From Actinophytocola sp036555685 (lineage in GTDB: Bacteria > Actinomycetota > Actinomycetes > Mycobacteriales > Pseudonocardiaceae): DNA of 19,237 nucleotides. Numbering within the stretch: the stretch's first letter is position 1; every line of letters starts with the position of its first letter. Location of the stretch: assembly GCF_036555685.1 (NCBI RefSeq), contig NZ_DATBKY010000213.1, forward strand, positions 1 to 19,237, written 5' to 3'. This document shows positions 1-6,341 of this stretch, one piece after another. The translations under genes were made by a program, and so were the position numbers. The notes beneath the pieces are model-generated. The model searched no databases. It had not been told where the DNA came from and worked only from the letters and a program-made list of their open reading frames with translations.

Positions 1-345
1 GCCGGTCGGCAGCGGCTCCAGCCACGGCACCTCCGGCCGCTCGTCGAGCGGCTTGCCACCCGCCTCGCTGGGGCCGCCGAGGCCGGCCGGTAGCGGCCGC
101 CGCTTGCGGCTCTCCAGCGCGGTGAGGCACGCGCTCGTGGCGATCCGGTACAGCCAGGTGCGCACCGTCGAGCGCCCCTCGAAGCGGTCGAACGCGCGCC
201 AGGCGCGCAGGTAGGTCTCCTGCACGAGGTCCTCGGCGTCGTGCACCGAGCCGAGCATCCGGTAGCAGTGCGCCAGCAGCTCGCGCCGGTACGGGTCGGC
301 CTGGCGCAGGAAGTCCGGCTCCACCGGCCGGTCCTCGACGGGCAA
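1..345 (-). CDS. ECF-type RNA polymerase sigma factor (5' part, cut by window edge)
   Basis: The 115 visible codons encode the N-terminal part of an extracytoplasmic-function sigma factor, which directs RNA polymerase to a specific promoter set. Sigma-70 region 2 is clear: LLAHCYRMLGSVHDAEDLVQ, then ETYLRAWRAFDRFEGRSTVR, then TWLYRIATSACLTALESRKR. The following RPLPAGLGGPSE is typical of the actinobacterial sigma-70 group 5 (SigX5-like) proteins, which usually carry a C-terminal SnoaL-like domain; that part lies outside the window. The start is taken as TTG at 345 because an AGGAG ribosome binding site lies 6 nt before it and no ATG or GTG gives a better fit; a GTG eight codons in is the alternative. 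The frame is open to base 1. The regulon and any anti-sigma partner cannot be seen. Confidence 0.88.
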   Translation of the reverse strand, partial: MPVEDRPVEPDFLRQADPYRRELLAHCYRMLGSVHDAEDLVQETYLRAWRAFDRFEGRSTVRTWLYRIATSACLTALESRKRRPLPAGLGGPSEAGGKPLDERPEVPWLEPLPTG

Positions 346-434
346 AGCGGACTCCTCTCGGGTTTGCGTACCGGTTGAGACCCGCGCGGGACGCGGAAGT
401 CATCGGTCCTCGCCGAGTTTTCCACGCGGCACCG

Positions 435-476
435 ACACCGAAGGGCCGGACGTGTGGCCGTCCGGCCCTTCGGTGT
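435..476 (-). terminator. 18-bp perfect hairpin, third of three downstream of the zinc-ribbon gene
   Basis: The arms at 435-452 and 459-476 are perfectly complementary over 18 bp with a 6-nt loop (453-458). No T-run follows on either strand, as is common for actinobacterial terminators. It lies between the sigma factor gene and the zinc-ribbon gene, both on the minus strand, so it most likely ends transcripts from 982 before they reach the sigma factor gene. Confidence 0.6.
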
Positions 477-480
477 GAAA

Positions 481-511
481 CGGGCGACCTACCCCCTGGC
501 CGGGTCGCCCG
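481..511 (-). terminator. 9-bp perfect hairpin, middle of the tandem set
   Basis: The arms at 481-489 (cgggcgacc) and 503-511 (ggtcgcccg) are perfectly complementary around a 13-nt loop. It lies directly beside the stronger hairpin at 435-476 and probably works with it to end minus-strand transcription. Confidence 0.35.
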
Positions 512-537
512 AGCTCTTCTGTTGTGCGGAGTGGAAC

Positions 538-571
538 CGGGCGGCCCGCCGGGAGGCAGGCGGACCGCCCG
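538..571 (-). terminator. 13-bp hairpin just after the zinc-ribbon stop codon
   Basis: The arms at 538-550 and 559-571 pair at 12 of 13 positions around an 8-nt loop. The hairpin starts 9 nt after the stop codon (581-583) of the minus-strand zinc-ribbon gene, the usual position for a rho-independent terminator, although no U-tract is present. Confidence 0.45.
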
Positions 572-580
572 AGCGGTGGG

Positions 581-982
581 TCAGGCCGCCATCGCGACGG
601 CCGGAGGGGTGGTGCGGGTCGCGCGCGCGGCGGTCAGGCTCGCCTCGCAGGCGGCGATCAGCTGGTGGTCGGCGCGGGTGGCGGCGCCTCGGTCGCAGCG
701 CGGGCAGTGCAGCGTCACCGTGCGGGTCACCTCGTCCACCGCGATCTCCAGCGCGCGGCGGCACGGGCGGCACCAGCGGTGTCCGGTGACCGGGATGACG
801 TGCAGGTCGCTGTGACCGCACTCGTGGATCCAGCGGCGGTGCGTCCGGCAGGTCAGCCGGTCGAGCGGGTCCAGCCAGCCGGTGTCCTCGGCGTGGTCCT
901 CGGCGGCGAGCGCGTCGGTCAGGCTGGTGCGCGCGAGGGTCGGCTCGGTCCGGTTCTCGACCAGTGTCAGCGTGGCGGTCAT
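581..982 (-). CDS. small cysteine-rich zinc-ribbon protein of unknown function
   Basis: This 133-residue, probably cytoplasmic protein is not one I can name. Its core has three Cys clusters: C45-x2-H48 with C55-x-H57, then C71-R-P-C74, then C93-P-R-C96. The last two CxxC pairs are 18 residues apart, as in a zinc ribbon; the Cys/His set at 45-57 could bind a second metal or contribute to the same site. The region around 41-100 is compact, while the C-terminus is Ala/Thr-rich. The ATG at 982 is preferred because GAAGGGAAAG lies just upstream; the frame extends to 1048 but that part reads like untranslated leader. It is monocistronic, with its own possible promoter and three hairpins after it. 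DNA or RNA binding is possible but not shown. Confidence 0.7.
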   Translation of the reverse strand: MTATLTLVENRTEPTLARTSLTDALAAEDHAEDTGWLDPLDRLTCRTHRRWIHECGHSDLHVIPVTGHRWCRPCRRALEIAVDEVTRTVTLHCPRCDRGAATRADHQLIAACEASLTAARATRTTPPAVAMAA

Positions 983-1009
983 CGGACTTTCCCTTCCCTC
1001 GGTGGTGCT

Positions 1010-1040
1010 GTCATAGACACGTCGAAGAGGGGCCGCCCAA
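1010..1040 (-). promoter_or_regulatory. possible promoter of the zinc-ribbon gene
   Basis: On the minus strand TTGGGC (1035-1040) and TATGAC (1010-1015) stand 19 nt apart, 28 nt before the ATG at 982. The boxes resemble -35 and -10 elements, but the spacer is longer than the usual 17 nt. Confidence 0.3.
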
Positions 1041-1198
1041 AACGACATGCGGTCACGAAAAAGCCACGAAAAATTTCACGAGCCTCGCCGGGACCGCCGG
1101 ATCGTCACGCACCGCGACACCGAGGTCACCCGCCGGTCGATCGCGTCCGGGGAGAAGACCGCCGACGCGGCGAGGCCGGCCTGGCAGGCAGCAGTCGG

Positions 1199-1217
1199 GA
1201 CCACCACCGTGGTGGTC
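1199..1217 (-). terminator. palindromic hairpin downstream of the encapsulin operon
   Basis: The sequence gaccaccac-c-gtggtggtc is a perfect inverted repeat with 9-bp arms around one base, forming an 8-bp stem with a 3-nt loop. It starts 20 nt after the last stop codon of the five-gene minus-strand operon and is the best candidate for its terminator. Confidence 0.4.
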
Positions 1218-1237
1218 CTCGACCGGCTGCACACCGC

Positions 1238-1726
1238 TCAGCGCCCGCGCCGCGCGCTTCGGGCCGCGGCGGCACCGGCGGCCACGATCACGATCGCGGC
1301 GGTCAGCGCCCAGCGGCGCTTCGCCGCCGTCTCCGGACGTGCCCCTGCGGTCGGCGCGGCGGCCGGTTCGGGCTCGGGACGGTGGAACGCCGTGGGTGGC
1401 CGCGCCGGCTTCGGGTGCGGCGTCCGTGCGGGGTTCGCGGCGCTCGGCTTGGCGGGCGCCGGTTCGGGTGCGCGCGGCGCCGATCGGGGTGGTCGCGCGG
1501 GTTGCTCCGGGCTCGCCTCGGGCGGCGCTGCCGGCGGCGGCGCGGGCGGCGACGGCGCGGGTGGGGCGGACGGGGGCGGCGGGCTCGGTGACGGCCAGGG
1601 CCACGGGCGGGTCGGTGGCGGGCGCTGCGCGATCTCGACCGACGCGGTCGGCCCGGCGGCCGAGGGCAACGCCAGCGCCACCGACACGGCGAGCGTGCCG
1701 GCGGCCAGGACGAGGCGCGCGATCAC
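1238..1726 (-). CDS. proline-rich, membrane-anchored surface protein, last gene of the encapsulin operon
   Basis: This 162-residue protein begins with a basic residue and hydrophobic stretch, MIARLVLAAGTLAVSVALAL followed by PSAAG, that fits a Sec signal peptide. Residues about 35-125 are an extended Pro/Ala/Ser-rich region with many PPAP- and SPSP-like runs. It ends with a single hydrophobic helix (LTAAIVIVAAGAAAA) followed by basic RSARRGR, the layout of a membrane anchor with a cytoplasmic tail; no LPxTG sortase motif is seen. Its GTG start overlaps the stop of the DUF4239 gene by 4 nt (GTGA), so the two are translationally coupled. Low-complexity composition prevents assignment to a family; a cell-envelope spacer or docking role is inference only. 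Confidence 0.72.
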   Translation of the reverse strand: MIARLVLAAGTLAVSVALALPSAAGPTASVEIAQRPPPTRPWPWPSPSPPPPSAPPAPSPPAPPPAAPPEASPEQPARPPRSAPRAPEPAPAKPSAANPARTPHPKPARPPTAFHRPEPEPAAAPTAGARPETAAKRRWALTAAIVIVAAGAAAARSARRGR

Positions 1727-2484
1727 CGCAGCCTGTCCAGTGCGGACACGAACGCGGCCGGCTGGACCGCCGCGCCGCCGCTGTAGGGGTTCTGCAGCTC
1801 GTGTGTCGCGAACAGCAGCAGCGTCATCGTGGCCGCGAGCGTCGACACGATCAGGATGTGGGTCAGCGGCCGCGGCCCGCCGAACAGCAGCGGCAGCGCG
1901 AGCGACATGAGCGCCCCGGCCACGAGCGCGAACCACACGACCGAGTTGACCCCGCCGCTCGTCACCGTGTTCAGCCGCTCCTGCCGCGCCTGGTACGCCG
2001 ACCAGAGCCGCTCGGACGCCTCGCTCTTCTGGTCGACGGTCCACTCGTCCCGGGCCGGCGCGGCCGCCACCATCCGGCGCAGGTCGGAGAGCTCCTGCCA
2101 GCCCGCGTCGCCCACCGGCCGGCCGTCGCGCATCCGCGGCCACTCGTCCTCGAGCACCGTGCGCGCGTACGACCGCGCCGTCTTCGCGATCTCCACCCGG
2201 GCCGGCTCGGGCAGCGAGTCCGCCGCCCACACGGCCGCGACCACGCTGTCCGCCTCGGTGTACGAGCCGTCCTCGGCCGCGCTCGCCCCGTCGAACAAGG
2301 AGATCAGCACGAACGCGACGAGCACCGCCTGCAGGCCGCCGACGAGCGTGAAGACCTGGCCGGCCGCCTCGTTGTTCTCGACCGTGCCCTCGGTGGCCCC
2401 GATCCGCCGCACCAGGTACGCCACGCACGCGGCCACGAGCGCCGCGCCCGCCACCCACACCAGGCCGCTGACGAAGACGTTCAT
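1723..2484 (-). CDS. DUF4239 (bestrophin-like) four-helix membrane protein
   Basis: This 253-residue integral membrane protein has two N-terminal transmembrane helices (about 4-25 and 45-64) and two C-terminal ones (about 181-202 and 208-227). They are separated by a soluble helical region of about 110 residues rich in charged and aromatic positions. The closing segment ELQNPYSGGAAVQPAAFVSA matches the pattern of the DUF4239 family, sometimes described as bestrophin-like; no transport activity has been shown for it here. The ATG at 2484 overlaps the polyprenyl synthase stop by 4 nt (ATGA), and the next gene starts inside this gene's stop, so it is embedded in the encapsulin operon. A role in membrane docking of the compartment, or in ion or lipid movement, is inference. 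Confidence 0.85.
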   Translation of the reverse strand: MNVFVSGLVWVAGAALVAACVAYLVRRIGATEGTVENNEAAGQVFTLVGGLQAVLVAFVLISLFDGASAAEDGSYTEADSVVAAVWAADSLPEPARVEIAKTARSYARTVLEDEWPRMRDGRPVGDAGWQELSDLRRMVAAAPARDEWTVDQKSEASERLWSAYQARQERLNTVTSGGVNSVVWFALVAGALMSLALPLLFGGPRPLTHILIVSTLAATMTLLLFATHELQNPYSGGAAVQPAAFVSALDRLR

Positions 2485-3521
2485 CGGTCTCGGCGGGTGA
2501 TGAGCCGGGCGAGCGCCGCCAGCCCGGTCGCGGCCGGTCCCCGGTCCACGGTCGCGAGCTCGTCGAGCGCCAGCGCGACCAACCGGTCGGCCTCCGCCCG
2601 GCTCCACGCCCGGCCGCCCGCCGCCTCGATCAACAGCGCGATCCGCCGCAGGTCGGCGTCGTCCAGCTCGTCCGGGCGGCGGTAGAGCGTCGCGAGCGCG
2701 CGCCCGGCCGGCGTGGTCGACGCGAGCGCGTAAACCACCGGCAGCGACTTCTTCCGGTTGCGCAGGTCCGAGTACCCCGGCTTGCCGGTCACCGCGGGGT
2801 CGCCCCAGATCCCGAGCAGGTCGTCGACGTGCTGGTACGCGAGGCCCACGTGCTCGCCGAACGCGCGCATCCGCTCGTGGTCGCCGCCGCCGAACAGCGC
2901 GCCGAGCGCGCACGAGCAGCCGATCAGCGCGGCCGTCTTGCGCAGCGACATCCGCTCGCACTCCGCCGGCTCGACGCTCTCCCGCCGCTCGAACGCCATG
3001 TCCGCGCTCTGCCCGTCCACCAGGTCCTGCACCGCGGCCGACAGCATCCGCATGGCCCGTCCGGCGACCGGATGCCCGCTCGCGGCGAGCACGTCCAGGG
3101 CGAGGGTGAGCAGCGAGTCCCCGGCCAGGATCGCGGCGCCCGTGCCGAACAGCCGCCACGCGGCCGGCCGGTGGCGGCGGGTCGCGTCGCCGTCCATCAC
3201 GTCGTCGTGCAGCAGCGAGAAGTTGTGCACCAGCTCGACGGCCACCGCGGCCGGCACCGCCTCGCGCGGCGACCCGCCACCCTGCGCCGTCCCCGCCGCG
3301 GCCGACAGCAGCACCAGCGCCGGGCGCACCGCCTTGCCCGCCCGCGCCGGCACGCCGGCGCCGTGCTCGTCCCACCAGCCGAGGTGGTAGCCGGCGATCC
3401 GGCGCATCGTGGCCGGCAGCGTGTCCACCGCCGCCCGCAGCGCCGGGTCGACCAGCGCGCGGCTCCACTCCAGCGTCTCCCGGGCCGGGGAGCACCCGGT
3501 GGAGACGTCGGGGGCGGCCAT
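2481..3521 (-). CDS. polyprenyl diphosphate synthase, predicted Family 2B encapsulin cargo
   Basis: This 346-residue trans-isoprenyl diphosphate synthase condenses isopentenyl diphosphate units onto an allylic diphosphate. The first aspartate-rich motif is HDDVMD (105-110), followed by the basic TRRHRP region. The second is DDLLGIWGD (233-241), followed by TGKPGYSDLRNRKKSLP, all standard for the family. Polyprenyl transferases of this type are a known predicted cargo class of Family 2B encapsulins, and this gene directly follows two shell genes. Its ATG shares one base with the shell stop (TGATG), so translation is coupled. Only about 20 residues precede the catalytic fold, and no long disordered N-terminal targeting extension is seen. 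Product chain length cannot be read with confidence. A frame open upstream to 3857 is Arg-rich shadow sequence and was not used. Confidence 0.93.
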   Translation of the reverse strand: MAAPDVSTGCSPARETLEWSRALVDPALRAAVDTLPATMRRIAGYHLGWWDEHGAGVPARAGKAVRPALVLLSAAAGTAQGGGSPREAVPAAVAVELVHNFSLLHDDVMDGDATRRHRPAAWRLFGTGAAILAGDSLLTLALDVLAASGHPVAGRAMRMLSAAVQDLVDGQSADMAFERRESVEPAECERMSLRKTAALIGCSCALGALFGGGDHERMRAFGEHVGLAYQHVDDLLGIWGDPAVTGKPGYSDLRNRKKSLPVVYALASTTPAGRALATLYRRPDELDDADLRRIALLIEAAGGRAWSRAEADRLVALALDELATVDRGPAATGLAALARLITRRDR

Positions 3522-4921
3522 CAGCGGCCGATCTCGACGTGTTCGAGGACCCCGAGCGCGTCGGGCACCAGCACGGCCGCGGAGAAGTAGGCGCTGACGA
3601 GGTAGGAGATGATCGCCTTCTCGTCGATGCCCATGAACCGCACGTTCATGCCCGGCGCGATCTCGTCGTCGATACCGGTCTCGTGCAGGCCGATCACGCC
3701 CTGGTCCGCCTCGCCGGTGCGCATGACGAGGATCGAGCTGAGGTGTCCGTCGGTGATCGGGATCTTGTCGCACGGCAGGATCGGCACGCCCCGCCAGCTC
3801 TGCACGACCGTGCCCTCGTGCGGGACGTTCGCCGGGTAGATGCCGCGCTTGGTGCACTCGCGGCGGAACGCGGCGATCGTGCGCGGGTGGGCGAGGAAGA
3901 ACCGCGACCCGCGCCGACGGGACAGCAGCTCGTCGAGGTCGTCCGGGGTCGGCGGGCCGGTCCGGGTGAACACCCGCTGCCGCAGGTCCGCGTTGTGCAG
4001 CAGGCCGAAGTCGCGGTTGTTGACCAGCTCGTGCTCCTGGCGTTCCCGCAACGCCTCGACGGTGAGCCGGACCTGCTGCTCGGTCTGGTTCATCGGGTCG
4101 TTGTAGAGGTCCGCGACGCGCGTGTGGACCTTCAGCAGCGTCTGCGCGACGGCCAGCTCGTACTCGCGCGGCGCGAGCTCGTAGTCGGCATACGTGCCGG
4201 GCAGCTCGACCTCGCCGGCGTGTCCGGACGAGAGCTCGATCGACGCCTCACCCTGCTTGTTCCGCGTCCCCCGGGGTTTCGCCAGCTCGACGCGGATGTG
4301 CTCGCGCAGCGCGCCGGTCTGGCCGGTGAGCTCATGGAACGCGCGGTCCGCGAGCACGAGGACCGTGCACGGGGTGAGTGCCCTGACCGTGAACCCCCAG
4401 TCACCCGCGTCCCCGGCCAGCACCTGGTCGCCGAAGTGGGCGCCGTCCGCGAGCACGTCGAGGACGACCGGCTCGCCGTACTCGCCGGTGCCGAGCTTGC
4501 GCACCTTTCCGTGCGCCAGCAGGAGGAGCCGGTCCACCGGCCGTCCTCTCTCGACGATCACCTCGCCGGCGTCGAACTCGTGCTGGGTGAACAGTCCGGC
4601 GAGCGCGGTGAGCGCGGCCTCGTCGGTGAAGTCGCGCAGCAGGGGCAGCTCGCGCAGCTCCGCCGGCACCACCCGCACGTCGGTGCCGGCGTTGACGAAC
4701 GTGAGCCGCCCGTCGCCGATCGCGAGGCTCAGCCGGCGGTTGACCCGGTAGGTGCCGCCCTTCGCGTCCACCCACGGCAGCATGCGCAGCAGCCAGCGCG
4801 GGGTGACGCCGCGCATCTGCGGGACGGACTTCGTGGTCGTCGTGAGGTTGCGCGCCGCGGCCGTGCTCAGGCTCCGGCGCACCGTCGCCTCGATGCGGAC
4901 GCCGGTCTCCACGGTCGTCAC
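3521..4921 (-). CDS. Family 2B encapsulin shell protein, second copy (shell B)
   Basis: This 466-residue protein is a nanocompartment shell subunit of the HK97 fold. The N-arm (1-60) includes LSTAAARNLTTTTKSVPQ and RWLLRMLPW. A cyclic-nucleotide-binding-like domain is inserted at about 95-212 (GEVIVERGRPVDRLLLLAHG, then HFGDQVLAGDAGDWGFTVRA). The shell core follows, with YELAPREYELAVAQT, LTVEALRERQEHELVNN, FFLAHPRTIAAF and the C-terminal VRFMGIDEKAIISYLVSAYF. It is clearly a paralogue of the upstream shell but differs at 334-342, where SRRRGSR replaces the copy-A segment ALVWKNPG with one residue fewer. The GTG at 4921 has GGGAGGG 5 nt upstream and lies 1 nt after the copy-A stop. The phosphate-binding Arg of true cAMP receptors is not evident in the inserted domain, so ligand binding is uncertain. 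Confidence 0.95.
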   Translation of the reverse strand: MTTVETGVRIEATVRRSLSTAAARNLTTTTKSVPQMRGVTPRWLLRMLPWVDAKGGTYRVNRRLSLAIGDGRLTFVNAGTDVRVVPAELRELPLLRDFTDEAALTALAGLFTQHEFDAGEVIVERGRPVDRLLLLAHGKVRKLGTGEYGEPVVLDVLADGAHFGDQVLAGDAGDWGFTVRALTPCTVLVLADRAFHELTGQTGALREHIRVELAKPRGTRNKQGEASIELSSGHAGEVELPGTYADYELAPREYELAVAQTLLKVHTRVADLYNDPMNQTEQQVRLTVEALRERQEHELVNNRDFGLLHNADLRQRVFTRTGPPTPDDLDELLSRRRGSRFFLAHPRTIAAFRRECTKRGIYPANVPHEGTVVQSWRGVPILPCDKIPITDGHLSSILVMRTGEADQGVIGLHETGIDDEIAPGMNVRFMGIDEKAIISYLVSAYFSAAVLVPDALGVLEHVEIGR

Positions 4922-4922
4922 G

Positions 4923-6341
4923 TCAGCCCTCCCGGCCGAGCTCGACGTTCTCCAGCACGGCCAGCGCGTCCGGCACCAGAACGGCCGCCGAGTAGTACGC
5001 GCTGACCAAATAGGACACGATCGCCCTCGGGCTGATCCCCATGAAGCGCACGGAAAGGCTGGGCTGGTACTCGTCCGGGATGCCGGTCTGGTGCAGCCCG
5101 ATCACGCCCTGCTGCTCCTCGCCGACGCGCATCAGCATGACCGAGCTCGTGCGGGTGGCCGAGACGCCGATCTTGTTGCACGGGAACAGCGGCACGCCCC
5201 GCCAGGCGGGCACCCGGTTGCCGCCGACGTCCACACCGTCCGGGTAGATCCCGCGCCGCGAGCATTCGCGGCCGAACGCGGCGATCGTGCGCGGGTGGGC
5301 GAGGAAGAAGCCGGGGTTCTTCCAGACGAGCGCGAGCAGCTCGTCCAGGTCGTCCGGCGTCGGCGGGCCCGTGCGGGTGTGGATCCGCTGGCCGAGGTCC
5401 GCGTTCGCGAGCAGGCCGAACTCCGGGTTGTTGACCAGCTCGTGCTCCTGGCGCTCGCGCAGCGCCTCGATGGTCAGCCGCAGCTGCTGCTCGGTCTGGT
5501 CCATCGGCTCGTTGTAGAGGTCGGACACGCGGCTGTGCACCCGCAGGACGGTCTGCGCGACCGACAGCTCGTACTCCCGCGGCGCGAGCTCGTAGTCGAC
5601 GAACGTGCCGGGCAGGTCGGGCTCGCCGGAGTGCCCGGACGCGAGCTCGATCGACGCTTCGCCGTGCGGGTTGGCCTCGGCGGCCGCGCCGGAGCGGAAC
5701 GCGTCGAGCCGGGCCCGCAGCGACTCGGACCGCTCGACCAGCTCGTCGAACGCCGGCTGGGACAGCATCAGGAGCGTGCCCGGGGTGAGCGCCTTGACCG
5801 TGTACTCCCACATGCTGTTCGGGTCGGCCAGCGTCTCGTCGCCGAAGTGGTCGCCGTTCGCGAGCACGCCGAGCACGGTCTCGTCGCCGTAGTGCCCTGG
5901 CCCGATCTTGTTGACCTTTCCGTGGGCGATCAGAAATGCCTCGTTCGACTCATGTCCGAACTCGACGATCACGTCGCCGGGCTGGAATTCCCGTCGCTCG
6001 AAGCGGTCGGCGAGTGCGGCCAGGATCTCGTCGTCGTCATATCCGCGAAACAGCGGCAGCTCACCCAGCTCCGCGGGAATCACCCGGATTTCCGAACCCG
6101 TACCCGTGAACGTGACCCGCCCGTCCCCGACCGCGTAGGTGAGCCGGCGGTTGACCCGGTACGTGCCGCCGGAGACCTGCACCCACGGCAGCATCCGCAG
6201 CAGCCAGCGGGACGAGATGCCCTGCATCTGCGGGACGGACTTCTTCGTCGTGGCAAGGTTTCTCGCGGCCTCGGTCGCGAGGCTCTGCCGTCCGTTGCCG
6301 TTCGTGTCGAGTCCGGGAGCCGCGGGCTCGGTCACCGTCAC
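4923..6341 (-). CDS. Family 2B encapsulin shell protein, first copy (shell A)
   Basis: This is the first gene of the operon, 472 residues. It is an encapsulin shell protein with N-arm SLATEAARNLATTKKSVPQM, then RWLLRMLPWVQVSGGTYRVN. An inserted cyclic-nucleotide-binding-like domain occupies about 97-215 (GDVIVEFGHESNEAFLIAHG, HFGDETLADPNSMWEYTVKA). The HK97-like core carries YELAPREYELSVAQTVLRVH, LTIEALRERQEHELVNNPEF, DELLALVWKNPGFFLAHPRT, GVIGLHQTGIPDEYQPSLSV and C-terminal VRFMGISPRAIVSYLVSAYY. It is closer than copy B to the Family 2B pattern I know. The start is uncertain: in-frame GTG codons lie at 6353, 6350, 6341 and 6335, and 6341 is chosen because GGGTGG stands about 8 nt before it. 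The longer frame to 6479 is not supported by a ribosome binding site. Two different shells in one operon suggest a mixed shell. Confidence 0.95.
   Translation of the reverse strand: MTVTEPAAPGLDTNGNGRQSLATEAARNLATTKKSVPQMQGISSRWLLRMLPWVQVSGGTYRVNRRLTYAVGDGRVTFTGTGSEIRVIPAELGELPLFRGYDDDEILAALADRFERREFQPGDVIVEFGHESNEAFLIAHGKVNKIGPGHYGDETVLGVLANGDHFGDETLADPNSMWEYTVKALTPGTLLMLSQPAFDELVERSESLRARLDAFRSGAAAEANPHGEASIELASGHSGEPDLPGTFVDYELAPREYELSVAQTVLRVHSRVSDLYNEPMDQTEQQLRLTIEALRERQEHELVNNPEFGLLANADLGQRIHTRTGPPTPDDLDELLALVWKNPGFFLAHPRTIAAFGRECSRRGIYPDGVDVGGNRVPAWRGVPLFPCNKIGVSATRTSSVMLMRVGEEQQGVIGLHQTGIPDEYQPSLSVRFMGISPRAIVSYLVSAYYSAAVLVPDALAVLENVELGREG

Noticed and set aside
964..2685. Long plus-strand open frame across the operon's 3' end
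   Set aside because: It is antisense to three recognisable genes, the translation is low-complexity Arg/Pro/Ala, and no ribosome binding site or family motif is present.
3522..3857. In-frame upstream extension of the polyprenyl synthase that would add about 112 residues
   Set aside because: The extension overlaps the shell B gene in another frame and is Arg/Gly/Pro-rich with no domain pattern, as expected for a GC-rich shadow frame. The TGATG junction at 3521 is the natural start.
1720..6341. Terpene cyclase (2-methylisoborneol type) encapsulin system
   Set aside because: The synthase has the DDVMD and DDLLG pair of prenyl diphosphate synthases, not terpene cyclase motifs, and no SAM methyltransferase gene is nearby.
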